Shown here one piece after another: positions 52,227 through 59,237 of a DNA stretch of 64,000 nt (the stretch's first letter is position 1; every line of letters begins with the position of its first letter). The stretch spans positions 1-64,000 of the forward strand of contig NZ_FNEO01000006.1 in assembly GCF_900100165.1 (NCBI RefSeq). Reading direction: 5' to 3'. A program made the position numbers and the translations under genes. A model generated the notes under the pieces. It saw nothing but the letters and a program-made list of their open reading frames with translations. It was not told where the DNA came from and did no database searches. The stretch comes from Flavobacterium glycines (lineage in GTDB: Bacteria > Bacteroidota > Bacteroidia > Flavobacteriales > Flavobacteriaceae).

Positions 52227-53081
52227 TTATTCAATTTGTACTACAATAGGCAAGTTGTAAGCTGTTCTTACAGGTTTAGCGTTGTAAATACCTGGAGACC
52301 ATTTGGCTTTGATAGATTTTAGCACTCGAACAGCTTCTCTTTCTAAAGCTGCTCCGGGATGATTTAACACTTTGATATCAGTCATACTGCCGTCTTTTTC
52401 TACTACAAAAGAAACCGTAATACGCACATTTCTGCTTTCTTCCATAGTAGGGCTTACAAAATGATTCCCTACATAGCGATAAAATTTTTCGATACCTCCG
52501 GGAAACTCCGGTTTTCTGTCTAATACACCCGAATTAATAATTTCGGTTCCGTTAGTGTCTCCATTTCCGGTTCCAACACCAGTTCCGTTAATTGTTCCGC
52601 CTTCAACGCCACCGATTACACCTCCTTCAGAACCAGAAGTAGTCATTCCGTTGGATGGATTTTCTACAGGATTTGTTCGGTCTAAGGTATATGTTGTCGC
52701 AGGAGTAGCTTGTGTAGCGCTTACTACTGTAGGATTGATAAGCTGTTTTGTGTCAATGACGTCTGTGGTAGACTGAGATTGAGCAGGAGGTGGGGCAGGT
52801 GCGGCAGCCTTAGCTTGTTTTTCAGCCTGATAAATTTCATCTAACTGTATCACCGTTTTACTCCAGTCTACATCGACGGGAATACTGATTTCTTTACCAT
52901 TAAAGACATGCAATAAATTAGGGATTACAATTAATGCAGTGCATAATAAAATACCCAGAGTAAGTGCCTTAAAAGATGTTTTTGTGGTTTCCTGACGCAA
53001 TTGAAAAGCGCCGTACTCTTTGTTTCTGTTTTCGAAAACTAGGTTAATCCATTTGCTTTCATAAAGACTGTGATTTGACAT
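52227..53081 (-). CDS. tonB: Energy transducer TonB
   Basis: TonB passes energy from the inner-membrane ExbB/ExbD complex to outer-membrane receptors. The 284-residue protein has the Bacteroidota-type cytoplasmic N-terminal segment ESKWINLVFENRNKEYGAFQLRQET, one membrane helix (LTLGILLCTALIVIPNLLHVF), a periplasmic Ala/Pro-rich and Gly-rich linker (about 100-180), and the C-terminal TonB domain with PEFPGGIEKFYRYVGNHF and RVLKSIKAKWSPGIYNAKPVRTAYNLPIVVQ. It may serve the TonB-dependent receptors of this window. exbB/exbD are not adjacent. Confidence 0.92.
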   Translation of the reverse strand: MSNHSLYESKWINLVFENRNKEYGAFQLRQETTKTSFKALTLGILLCTALIVIPNLLHVFNGKEISIPVDVDWSKTVIQLDEIYQAEKQAKAAAPAPPPAQSQSTTDVIDTKQLINPTVVSATQATPATTYTLDRTNPVENPSNGMTTSGSEGGVIGGVEGGTINGTGVGTGNGDTNGTEIINSGVLDRKPEFPGGIEKFYRYVGNHFVSPTMEESRNVRITVSFVVEKDGSMTDIKVLNHPGAALEREAVRVLKSIKAKWSPGIYNAKPVRTAYNLPIVVQIE

Positions 53082-53448
53082 AAGATATAGATTTAATGGT
53101 TAAAGATTCAGTTAAATCGTATGCGAATGTGGTATTTTGTTTGTAACGGTTAAATTATGAAATTAGTATGTAAAATCCTAGCTATTGTTTAGAATAATTT
53201 TAATTAAAAATAATAAGATACCTAAAAGTGAGGCTTGTGCTGCTTTTTTAGTTTCAAACAGATGTTCTGTTTTTATTAAAAAATAAACCTTGCCTAAAAG
53301 ATTTCAACAAGGTTCTTTATTTTATTAATTGGTTGAATATTTACAGCAAAAGTCAGTTTTTGTAATTGCTACAGATTTTCATTGATATTGATATCAGGGA
53401 TTTGTATAAACCATTTTTTCAGGTAATTAGCTGAGAGGGTTTAATTGT
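53082..53448. other. 367-base gap between trHb and tonB
   Basis: This AT-rich gap has no open reading frame of note. The only structure I see is the hairpin AACCTTG (53286-53292) with CAAGGTT (53308-53314), followed on the minus strand by a U-rich stretch. It lies about 135 nt beyond the trHb stop codon and may be the terminator of that minus-strand operon. Confidence 0.5.
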
Positions 53449-53829
53449 TTAAACATGCAGCATGCTTGCTTTGAGTGAATAGGCAATGTACAAAACATCT
53501 TTTTGGGTTTGTTCATCGATATTATTCTTATTAAGAGCTTTCATAATGTCATCTATTGCATCCATATATTCGCCATTACTAATGTTCATTCCTTTGTGAG
53601 CCGTTGTCATGTCTTTTCCTGTATATGCTTCGGGACCACCACTACCTGCAGCTAAAAAATGGATTAAATGCTTGCGAACTTCCGAAAAATGCTGGGGATT
53701 ATCCTTTAAAGGAAGAAATCTTGCTTTTATATGTGGATTAATCATGTGTAGTTCCACAATGTCATCTGCGATGGCTTCTATTCCTTTGATGCCACCTAAT
53801 CTTTCATAAAGACTTGTATTGTTTTCCAT
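53449..53829 (-). CDS. Group I truncated haemoglobin
   Basis: The 126-residue protein has the 2-on-2 globin pattern: NTSLYERLGGIKGIEAIADDIVELHMINPHIKARFLPL, HFSEVRKHLIHFLAAGSGGPEAYTGKDMTTAHKGMNIS, where the proximal His is in TTAHKGM. Family members bind oxygen or NO and may help in NO detoxification or oxygen delivery; the role here is not known. It is the last gene of a minus-strand run (MFS, two small alpha/beta-barrel proteins, trHb). Confidence 0.92.
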   Translation of the reverse strand: MENNTSLYERLGGIKGIEAIADDIVELHMINPHIKARFLPLKDNPQHFSEVRKHLIHFLAAGSGGPEAYTGKDMTTAHKGMNISNGEYMDAIDDIMKALNKNNIDEQTQKDVLYIAYSLKASMLHV

Positions 53830-53859
53830 AATGTTGTGTTTTGAATATTACTATTTGTT

Positions 53860-54153
53860 TTACCAAACATGGTAAATTTCTCTACTTCCGCTATAATACA
53901 TTTCATGGTAACCTTTCATTTTTTCCTTCATCTTTTTAACTTCTTCACTGTTTTGCATATATTCCTTATAAGATTGTTCGTAGGCCGAAATGCTCTCGTA
54001 TTGGCTAAGCATAATCACTTTGTTAAATTCGCCGGTAAGATCAGTTAAAATATGGATGAGTTCAGTTCTGTCAGTCATTATTTCTTTAAAAAGATTGGCT
54101 AATTTAGAAGCGTTCCCGGGCTTACAAATAAAAGTTTCTTGAACGATAATCAT
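53860..54153 (-). CDS. Small dimeric alpha/beta-barrel protein (ABM-like)
   Basis: The 97-residue protein looks like an antibiotic-biosynthesis-monooxygenase/NIPSNAP-type domain: MIIVQETFICKPGNASKLANLFKEIM, LTGEFNKVIMLSQYESISAYEQSYKEYM, then a helix and REIYHVW. The ATG at 54153 is chosen, because a longer frame (to 54210) adds an unrelated hydrophobic-basic stretch. Such domains dimerise and can act in oxygen-dependent chemistry or haem handling; the function here is unknown. It stands 30 nt upstream of the trHb gene. Confidence 0.65.
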   Translation of the reverse strand: MIIVQETFICKPGNASKLANLFKEIMTDRTELIHILTDLTGEFNKVIMLSQYESISAYEQSYKEYMQNSEEVKKMKEKMKGYHEMYYSGSREIYHVW

Positions 54154-54243
54154 AATTAATTTTTTTAAGGTTAATAATTTTTTCATGATGTAATTGTATG
54201 TAGTATACAATAGCTAAATAATTGGTATTGGCTGTGGATTTGT

Positions 54244-54522
54244 TTAGTATCCTTTTATAATTCCGAATATATTTTGGATATCAGGAACACCTAGTTTTAC
54301 CTCCATAGAATTTAGGATAGGAATCAATATTTCACCAAAAGCTTCAAAATCTTCCATACTTTCCCATACATCCAGAATGTCTACTTCATTATTGTTTCCA
54401 TAGCATACATGGTAACTTCTGCCTTTTGGATTCCCTTGTCCGGCATCCTGAAGCTTTTTGATTGCTTCGAGATATTTGGTTTCGGTAAAGTTGCTGTGTT
54501 TAAATTTGATTACAATAGCCAT
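54244..54522 (-). CDS. Small alpha/beta-barrel-like protein
   Basis: The 92-residue protein is not recognised exactly. It has the short alpha/beta pattern of dimeric ferredoxin-like domains: MAIVIKFKHSNFTETKYLEAIKKLQD, YHVCYGNNNEVDILDVWESMEDFEAFG, and a C-terminal strand IQNIFGIIKGY. These features are often seen in stress-linked small proteins. It lies 90 nt upstream of the ABM-like gene and after the MFS gene on the same strand. Confidence 0.6.
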   Translation of the reverse strand: MAIVIKFKHSNFTETKYLEAIKKLQDAGQGNPKGRSYHVCYGNNNEVDILDVWESMEDFEAFGEILIPILNSMEVKLGVPDIQNIFGIIKGY

Positions 54523-54950
54523 GATTTTTGGTTTATATTGTCTGTAACGTCAGGTTTAAGTAGTAACCGTTTTTAATAAAGACAATGCGTCAGGTAACAA
54601 ATCAAAATTCCGGTTTAAAAAATCAACTGAATTTGATGCGCAATCGTGGGGCTACAGGTGATGCTGTTATACTGAAAATGACTATAACAGCTTGTTTGTG
54701 TTTATTTTATAGTAAATATAAATGTATGAAAAAATACGATACAATGCTTTAAATGAGAGGGTTATTTATACTGAGGTTGCTATGTGTAATAAAAAAAAAA
54801 GAAACCTACTTTAAATTGCTTTAAAAGGGGGGGCTGGTCTTTTTGTAAAATGTTTAAAGCATCCGGGATAGGTAACTGTTTGGAGTCTTCTGTCAGTGAT
54901 TTGTTTTTTTGTGGTGGTTTTGAGAGCTTGTTTTCCTTAATTAACTTCAA
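54523..54950. other. 428-base intergenic region
   Basis: No gene is supported here. It holds AT-rich sequence, two GTCAGGT(A/T) boxes near 54548 and 54587, a poly-A run near 54788 and a G run near 54828. No clear hairpin terminator for the MFS gene is seen. Confidence 0.5.
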
Positions 54951-56174
54951 TCAACCGTTAGTTATTTTGATTTGTTCGGGCATACGGAATTTGATAATTA
55001 GTGAAGAAATAATAGTTAGTCCTCCAATTAGAAAAATTGCATATTTAACCCCAAAAATATCGGCTGTAATACCTGATATAATAGCGCCAAATGCATAGCC
55101 CAGGTCTCTCCAAAGTCGGAATGTGCCAATACTCTCAGCTCGTTGTTTAGGACTTGTTGCTTGCGCAATGGTTGATAAAAATGTAGGATAAACCAAGGCG
55201 GTTCCTAAGCCTAAAATTGCAGAAATAGAAGCCAAAATGTAAAAGTCCCGACTGAAAGGAATAAGTAAAATGGCCAATCCCTGAAGAAGCATTCCCCAAA
55301 AGAGCATTGCTTTTTTTGAGAAATGGTCTGACATTTTTCCGGTGAATAGTTGCCCTATCCCCCAAATGGTTGGATAAATGGCGGTAATTATTCCTGTGTT
55401 TTCGTTGTTGTAGTTTAGTGAAACCAGAACAATAGGAAGCAAGCCCCAAATCATTCCGTCATTCAAATTATTTATAAGTCCTGCTTGTGTTACAGAACTT
55501 AATGTTTTGTTGTTGAAAGTGGTTTCTAAAAATACATTTTCAAGATGTGCAGTAGTGTCGGTTGCGCTTTCTTTATGAACAAAAATTCGGGTGTCTTTTA
55601 TCCATAAGGCTGTAAAAATAAAACCAACAATGGAAATACCAATTCCAATATAAAAAGGATAGGGTGTAATGCCATATTTGTTGGCAATATACCCTGTTAA
55701 GAATGCAATTATTCCCACTGCAAAATAGCCTGAAAATTCGTTTAATCCCATGGCAAAGCCACGATCTTTTTCGCCAACAAGGTCAATTTTCATCACCACT
55801 GTACTACTCCAGGTAAGTCCCTGGCTTGCTCCAAGAAGAATGTTGGCAAAAATTACCCAATTCCAACCGGGTGCATAAATAAGTAGAAAAGGAATAGGAA
55901 TAGCAATTAGCCATCCTAATAAAAGTAAATTTCTCCGTCCGAATTGATTAGCAAGACGTCCTGTATAATAATTGGTGATTGCTTTTGTAATTCCAAAAGC
56001 TGTAATAAATGAAAGTATCGCTGTTTTAGAAGCTACACCAAATTCTAACTCGGCAAATTGTGGAAAAATAGTTCTTTCCATCCCGATCATCCCACCAACA
56101 AAGGCGTTCACGATTACCAACAAGCTAAACTGTTTCCAGTTTTCTTTGAGTCCGAGTTGAATGTTGTTTGTCAT
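54951..56174 (-). CDS. MFS transporter
   Basis: The 407-residue inner-membrane protein has about 12 membrane helices and the major-facilitator features: FGITKAITNYYTGRLANQFGRRNLLLLGW after helix 2, VGEKDRGFAMGLNEFSGYFAVG, a charged central loop (about 190-215), and the second-half loop FTGKMSDHFSKKAML. It lies within the general set of drug or metabolite efflux MFS proteins; substrate unknown. It is the first gene in the run towards trHb. Confidence 0.9.
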   Translation of the reverse strand: MTNNIQLGLKENWKQFSLLVIVNAFVGGMIGMERTIFPQFAELEFGVASKTAILSFITAFGITKAITNYYTGRLANQFGRRNLLLLGWLIAIPIPFLLIYAPGWNWVIFANILLGASQGLTWSSTVVMKIDLVGEKDRGFAMGLNEFSGYFAVGIIAFLTGYIANKYGITPYPFYIGIGISIVGFIFTALWIKDTRIFVHKESATDTTAHLENVFLETTFNNKTLSSVTQAGLINNLNDGMIWGLLPIVLVSLNYNNENTGIITAIYPTIWGIGQLFTGKMSDHFSKKAMLFWGMLLQGLAILLIPFSRDFYILASISAILGLGTALVYPTFLSTIAQATSPKQRAESIGTFRLWRDLGYAFGAIISGITADIFGVKYAIFLIGGLTIISSLIIKFRMPEQIKITNG

Positions 56175-56299
56175 TATTTTTTTCTGCGAATTTCGGTTTA
56201 AACTTTTTTTTCATTTGGGACAAAAGTCACAGTTTCTGTAAAAATAAATGACGAAATGTATTTAAGAATAATTTCGTGTAATTAATTATGAAATAATCG

Positions 56300-56500
56300 T
56301 TAATCAAAAATTATAATAGCCGCAGCAGTCCCAACCGATACATTGAAGAATGATTTGATAAAACAATAGGTCAAAATCACTACCAAAATACCACCAAAAT
56401 AAGGTCTTATCAATTGATCGTTTACAAACAAAGCAATTAACGTTTCTGCCAGAAATAACAGAACCGTGAATGCAAAATAAGTTTTGTTGAAGTGTAGCAA
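56300..56500 (-). pseudogene. Truncated DUF2809-like membrane protein
   Basis: The 66-residue reading frame resembles the N-terminal half of DUF2809 membrane proteins: FNKTYFAFTVLLFLAETLIALFVNDQLIRPYFGGILVVILTYCFIKSFF. Full-length members have about 130 residues, so the C-terminal half is missing. The stop comes straight after VSVGTAAAIIIFD, and no other half is seen downstream. The start is a TTG (56500) and lies 22 bases from the attC-like element at 56522. It may be a decayed gene, or a short gene made by recombination at that element. Confidence 0.6.
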
Positions 56501-56521
56501 TTGGTTGGTTTGATGGTTTGA

Positions 56522-56655
56522 ATATAACGTTTGGCTAGTAGGTGATGGTCGGGGTTAAGTAAGCGTAATATTTCGGTTAATCACTATTTTTCCAAGTACA
56601 AAACTATTTTAAATTAAGCCAAATTCCCGACTATCGCTTACTAGCGGTTAGCTGT
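56522..56655. other. attC-like element (possible cassette 3' end)
   Basis: The arms GCTAGTAGGTGATGGTCGGG (56534-56553) and CCCGACTATCGCTTACTAGC (56626-56645) pair over 20 positions, with three G-T wobbles and no other mismatch. On the minus strand the element starts with ACAGCTAAC (56647-56655) and ends with GTTATAT (56522-56528). A site G-TTAGCTGT, the exact complement of ACAGCTAAC, lies at 58868-58876 at the other end of the three-gene block. This is the arrangement of a gene cassette with its R'' and R' sites. Confidence 0.55.
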
Positions 56656-57457
56656 GGTTTTTTTCTATTTCGGATGGGTTTATTTTAAATTCTGTTTTAA
56701 ATGTCCGAGAAAAATGAGCAAAACTTACAAAGCCAACGTCATAATAAACTTCTACTGGTTTTTTGTTTTGTTTAGTAATTAAAAAATGTGCCAAGTCAAG
56801 TCGCTTTTTAATTAGCCACTTACTTGGTGTTTCTTTAAATATTTCCTGAAAATCTCTTTTGAATGTTGAAATACTTCTTCCTGTTAGTTTTGCAAATTGT
56901 TCTAACGGAATATTGTGCGTAAAATTTCTATTCATATAAGCTTCTAAATCAATTTTAAAATCATCTTGAAAATTGAATAGAAGATTTTGCATTTGTGTTT
57001 TTTTAATCAAAAGCTCTATGATTTCGTTGGTTTTTATTGTTGCCAAATTTTCGGTTAACGCATCTGGATTTTCAAAATAAGGGACAATAGAGTCAAAAAA
57101 ACCTTTTAAAAATGGGTCGTGAGGAAATATAAAATTTGGTTTGCCTGTATACTGTCCTTTTGGTAAAATGTTATGTTCTTTAGAGAAATTATAAAGTGTT
57201 TCTTTAGGTAAAAAAATACTAATTCCCATAAATGGTTTATTGTCTTGGGGCAGTTTTTGCGTTTTTACTAATTGATTTTTTGATATAAAACCAATCTCGC
57301 CAGCATTGTATTCGGTAGTTTCTGTTCCGTTATTTATTATCATTTTTCCTGTTAAGATGAATGACAAAGCAAAGTCTTGAACAAACGGCTCAAAATCTTT
57401 TTTTGGTTCGCCTGTGCAAGAGAAAAGTATATTTATTTGTGTTCTATCTTGTAACAT
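56648..57457 (-). CDS. AraC family transcriptional regulator
   Basis: The 269-residue protein has an N-terminal cupin-like ligand domain (FEPFVQDFALSFILTGKMIINNGTETTEYNAGEIGFISKNQLVKTQKLP) and a C-terminal double helix-turn-helix: LEQFAKLTGRSISTFKRDFQEIFKETPSKWLIKKRLDLAHFLI and VYYDVGFVSFAHFSRTFKTEFKINPSEI. It regulates transcription on binding an unknown small molecule. It is the last of three minus-strand genes, directly after the 4-TM gene (no gap). The attC-like element begins at its stop codon. Confidence 0.9.
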   Translation of the reverse strand: MLQDRTQINILFSCTGEPKKDFEPFVQDFALSFILTGKMIINNGTETTEYNAGEIGFISKNQLVKTQKLPQDNKPFMGISIFLPKETLYNFSKEHNILPKGQYTGKPNFIFPHDPFLKGFFDSIVPYFENPDALTENLATIKTNEIIELLIKKTQMQNLLFNFQDDFKIDLEAYMNRNFTHNIPLEQFAKLTGRSISTFKRDFQEIFKETPSKWLIKKRLDLAHFLITKQNKKPVEVYYDVGFVSFAHFSRTFKTEFKINPSEIEKNHS

Positions 57458-57949
57458 TTAGGATTTGAAATGTGTTAATTTTTCATAATAAATTGTCGCT
57501 CTTTCTTTTGAAAAGTAGTCAATTATAGCAAAAGCAGAACCAAATAAAATCAAAGCAATGGCAATTGCTTGCCAATGAATATTTTTTACAAAATATAACA
57601 ATCCAAGTGCAACAGCAAAACAAAACAAACTAATTCCAATTGACATTGGATAAAGATATTGAAAATCTTCAACTCGTTTAATTTCTGTTTGTATGAATTG
57701 TTCTTGATTTTCATTGAATTTTAGTTCGACTTGTGCCACTTTTTTGCTGTTAGAATAAATGCTACCTACACCAATTGCTGTAAAAAAGATTCCAATAACC
57801 AATAAAGGAAAAAGCAACACTTTGGCAGATGGTAAATTTCCGTATAAATAAAACAGAAATGCAATTGCAATTAGAAATAGCCCAAAACCTAATATAAATT
57901 TGCCTTCAAAAATTTCTCCGTTGTACCAATCAAAAGTATTTTTTATCAT
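57458..57949 (-). CDS. Hypothetical four-helix membrane protein
   Basis: The 163-residue protein is not recognised. It has four hydrophobic segments (about 18-34, 44-64, 98-118, 124-142) and a central loop SNSKKVAQVELKFNENQEQFIQTEIKRVEDFQYLYP. It lies between the SDR and AraC genes, and the AraC start follows its stop with no gap. Confidence 0.65.
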   Translation of the reverse strand: MIKNTFDWYNGEIFEGKFILGFGLFLIAIAFLFYLYGNLPSAKVLLFPLLVIGIFFTAIGVGSIYSNSKKVAQVELKFNENQEQFIQTEIKRVEDFQYLYPMSIGISLFCFAVALGLLYFVKNIHWQAIAIALILFGSAFAIIDYFSKERATIYYEKLTHFKS

Positions 57950-58000
57950 AATTTCATTTTTTTAATTAATAAACAAATATTCTATTTATTTTTAATATGA

Positions 58001-58747
58001 TTATTTTGCATTATAACCGCCATCTATGTTTAAAATAGTTCCTGTCATAAATGTATTTTCGTCAGATGCTAAAAAGTAAATTGCTTTTGCAATATCTTCA
58101 ACTTCACCTAATCTATTCATTGGATGAATTGCTTCAATGCTTGAAACATCATATGTTCCTGAAGCAATAGCGTTTTTCAAAATATCTGTTTTAATTGCTC
58201 CTGGTGCAACTGCATTAACTCGAATTCCTTGTTGTGCATAATCAATAGATGCGCCTTTTGTTAAACCTACAACTGCGTGTTTTGATGCATTGTATTGTGC
58301 GGTTGCATACAAACCATTTAATCCTGCTATGGAAGCTAAATTTACAATTGTTCCACCACCTGTTTTCAGCATTTCTATGATTGCATATTTCATTCCATAA
58401 TAAACGCCCATTACATTTGTTTCAAGCATTTGTTTTAAGTCGTTAGATTCTGTTTCTGCTAATACTGCATTTCCTAATGAAATTCCCGAGTTGTTTACAA
58501 TAGAATCTAATTTACCAAACTTTTTAACTGTCGTTTCAATAACTGATTTTACTTGTTCTTCGTTTGTTACGTCTAAAGGTAGAAATGTAATGTCTGCACC
58601 ATTTTGTTTAAAGTCTGCAATTACAGATGCTTCTTTGTCAGCATTTCTACTAGTTATTACTACATTGTAACCATTTTTTGCAAAATGTAAAGCTGTTGCT
58701 TTTCCAATACCTGTTGTTCCGCCTGTGATAATTACTGTTTTTTTCAT
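58001..58747 (-). CDS. SDR family oxidoreductase
   Basis: The 248-residue NAD(P)-dependent enzyme has the short-chain dehydrogenase signatures: TGGTTGIGKATALHFA (cofactor binding), LDVTNEEQVKSV, NNSGISLG (NNAG-type), and the catalytic Ser in NLASIAGL with YNASKHAV (Tyr and Lys). The C-terminus FLASDENTFMTGTILNIDGGYNAK is typical of 3-oxoacyl-reductase-like and glucose-dehydrogenase-like forms. The substrate is unknown. It is the first gene of the three-gene minus-strand block. Confidence 0.92.
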   Translation of the reverse strand: MKKTVIITGGTTGIGKATALHFAKNGYNVVITSRNADKEASVIADFKQNGADITFLPLDVTNEEQVKSVIETTVKKFGKLDSIVNNSGISLGNAVLAETESNDLKQMLETNVMGVYYGMKYAIIEMLKTGGGTIVNLASIAGLNGLYATAQYNASKHAVVGLTKGASIDYAQQGIRVNAVAPGAIKTDILKNAIASGTYDVSSIEAIHPMNRLGEVEDIAKAIYFLASDENTFMTGTILNIDGGYNAK

Positions 58748-58867
58748 TTTCTTTTATTTTTAATGATTTATACAGCAAAGGTAAGTCGGTGTTAAATAAT
58801 AAATTTGTCTGTGAGGTTCAATATTTTTGTCTGTAAAGTTCGTTTGGTGTCGTCGTTCGGTAAAATT

Positions 58868-58876
58868 ACAGCTAAC
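58868..58876 (-). other. cassette-start-like site
   Basis: GTTAGCTGT on the minus strand is the exact complement of ACAGCTAAC at 56647-56655. It stands just outside the 5' side of the SDR gene and next to the hairpin at 58888-58945. Confidence 0.5.
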
Positions 58877-58887
58877 TAGTTTATAGG

Positions 58888-58945
58888 CGAAACAAACCTT
58901 CGCAAATACACCCAAAATCGAGTAGATTGGCGAAGGTTTGTTTCG
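58888..58945. repeat. long hairpin and repeat copy 2
   Basis: A perfect 16-bp inverted repeat, CGAAACAAACCTTCGC (58888-58903) with GCGAAGGTTTGTTTCG (58930-58945), has a 26-nt loop. The segment 58901-58965 is related to 8201-8266. It adjoins the cassette-start-like site. Confidence 0.65.
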
Positions 58946-58999
58946 TTTTTATCAGTTTCAAATATATTTAAATATTCTTACAATTTGTTAATTTATTAT

Positions 59000-59236
59000 G
59001 TGATTGCTTCGTCCCTCGCAATGACTCGTTGTTATGGAAATTGTGCTGCGTGAGGGATGGCAGCGGAACTCTCCCGATTTTTTATCGGGAAGCGGGAGTG
59101 TACAGCCCGACCCTGGTGGAACGGAGTGGAAGCAGGGGCACGCCCCAATAAATAGCCATAAAAAAATCCGACTGGCTTGCACCAATCGGATTTCTATAAT
59201 TATAAGGATGAGATTGCTTCGTCCCTCGCAATGACT
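59000..59236. repeat. direct repeats of GATTGCTTCGTCCCTCGCAA flanking element copy B
   Basis: The 26-bp sequence (GATTGCTTCGTCCCTCGCAATGAC with two more bases) occurs at 59000-59025 and 59211-59236, nearly identical. Between them is a copy (59049-59146) of the structured repeat of 1878-2010, with hairpin TCCCGAT (59072-59078) and ATCGGGA (59084-59090). The 490-base gap 58748-59237 is otherwise gene-free. Confidence 0.6.
59161..59194 (-). terminator. lpd terminator
   Basis: On the minus strand an 8-bp stem (AAATCCGA with TCGGATTT, 59165-59172 and 59187-59194) ends in a U run. It follows the lpd stop codon by about 44 nt. Confidence 0.65.
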
Positions 59237-59237
59237 A

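Noticed and set aside
54850-55098. Plus-strand reading frame over the end of the MFS gene
   Set aside because: It overlaps the MFS gene in another frame and has no family features or good start signal.
59034-59234. Plus-strand reading frame of 66 codons
   Set aside because: It is made by the repeat element and the repeated GATTGCTTCG sequence, with no coding features.
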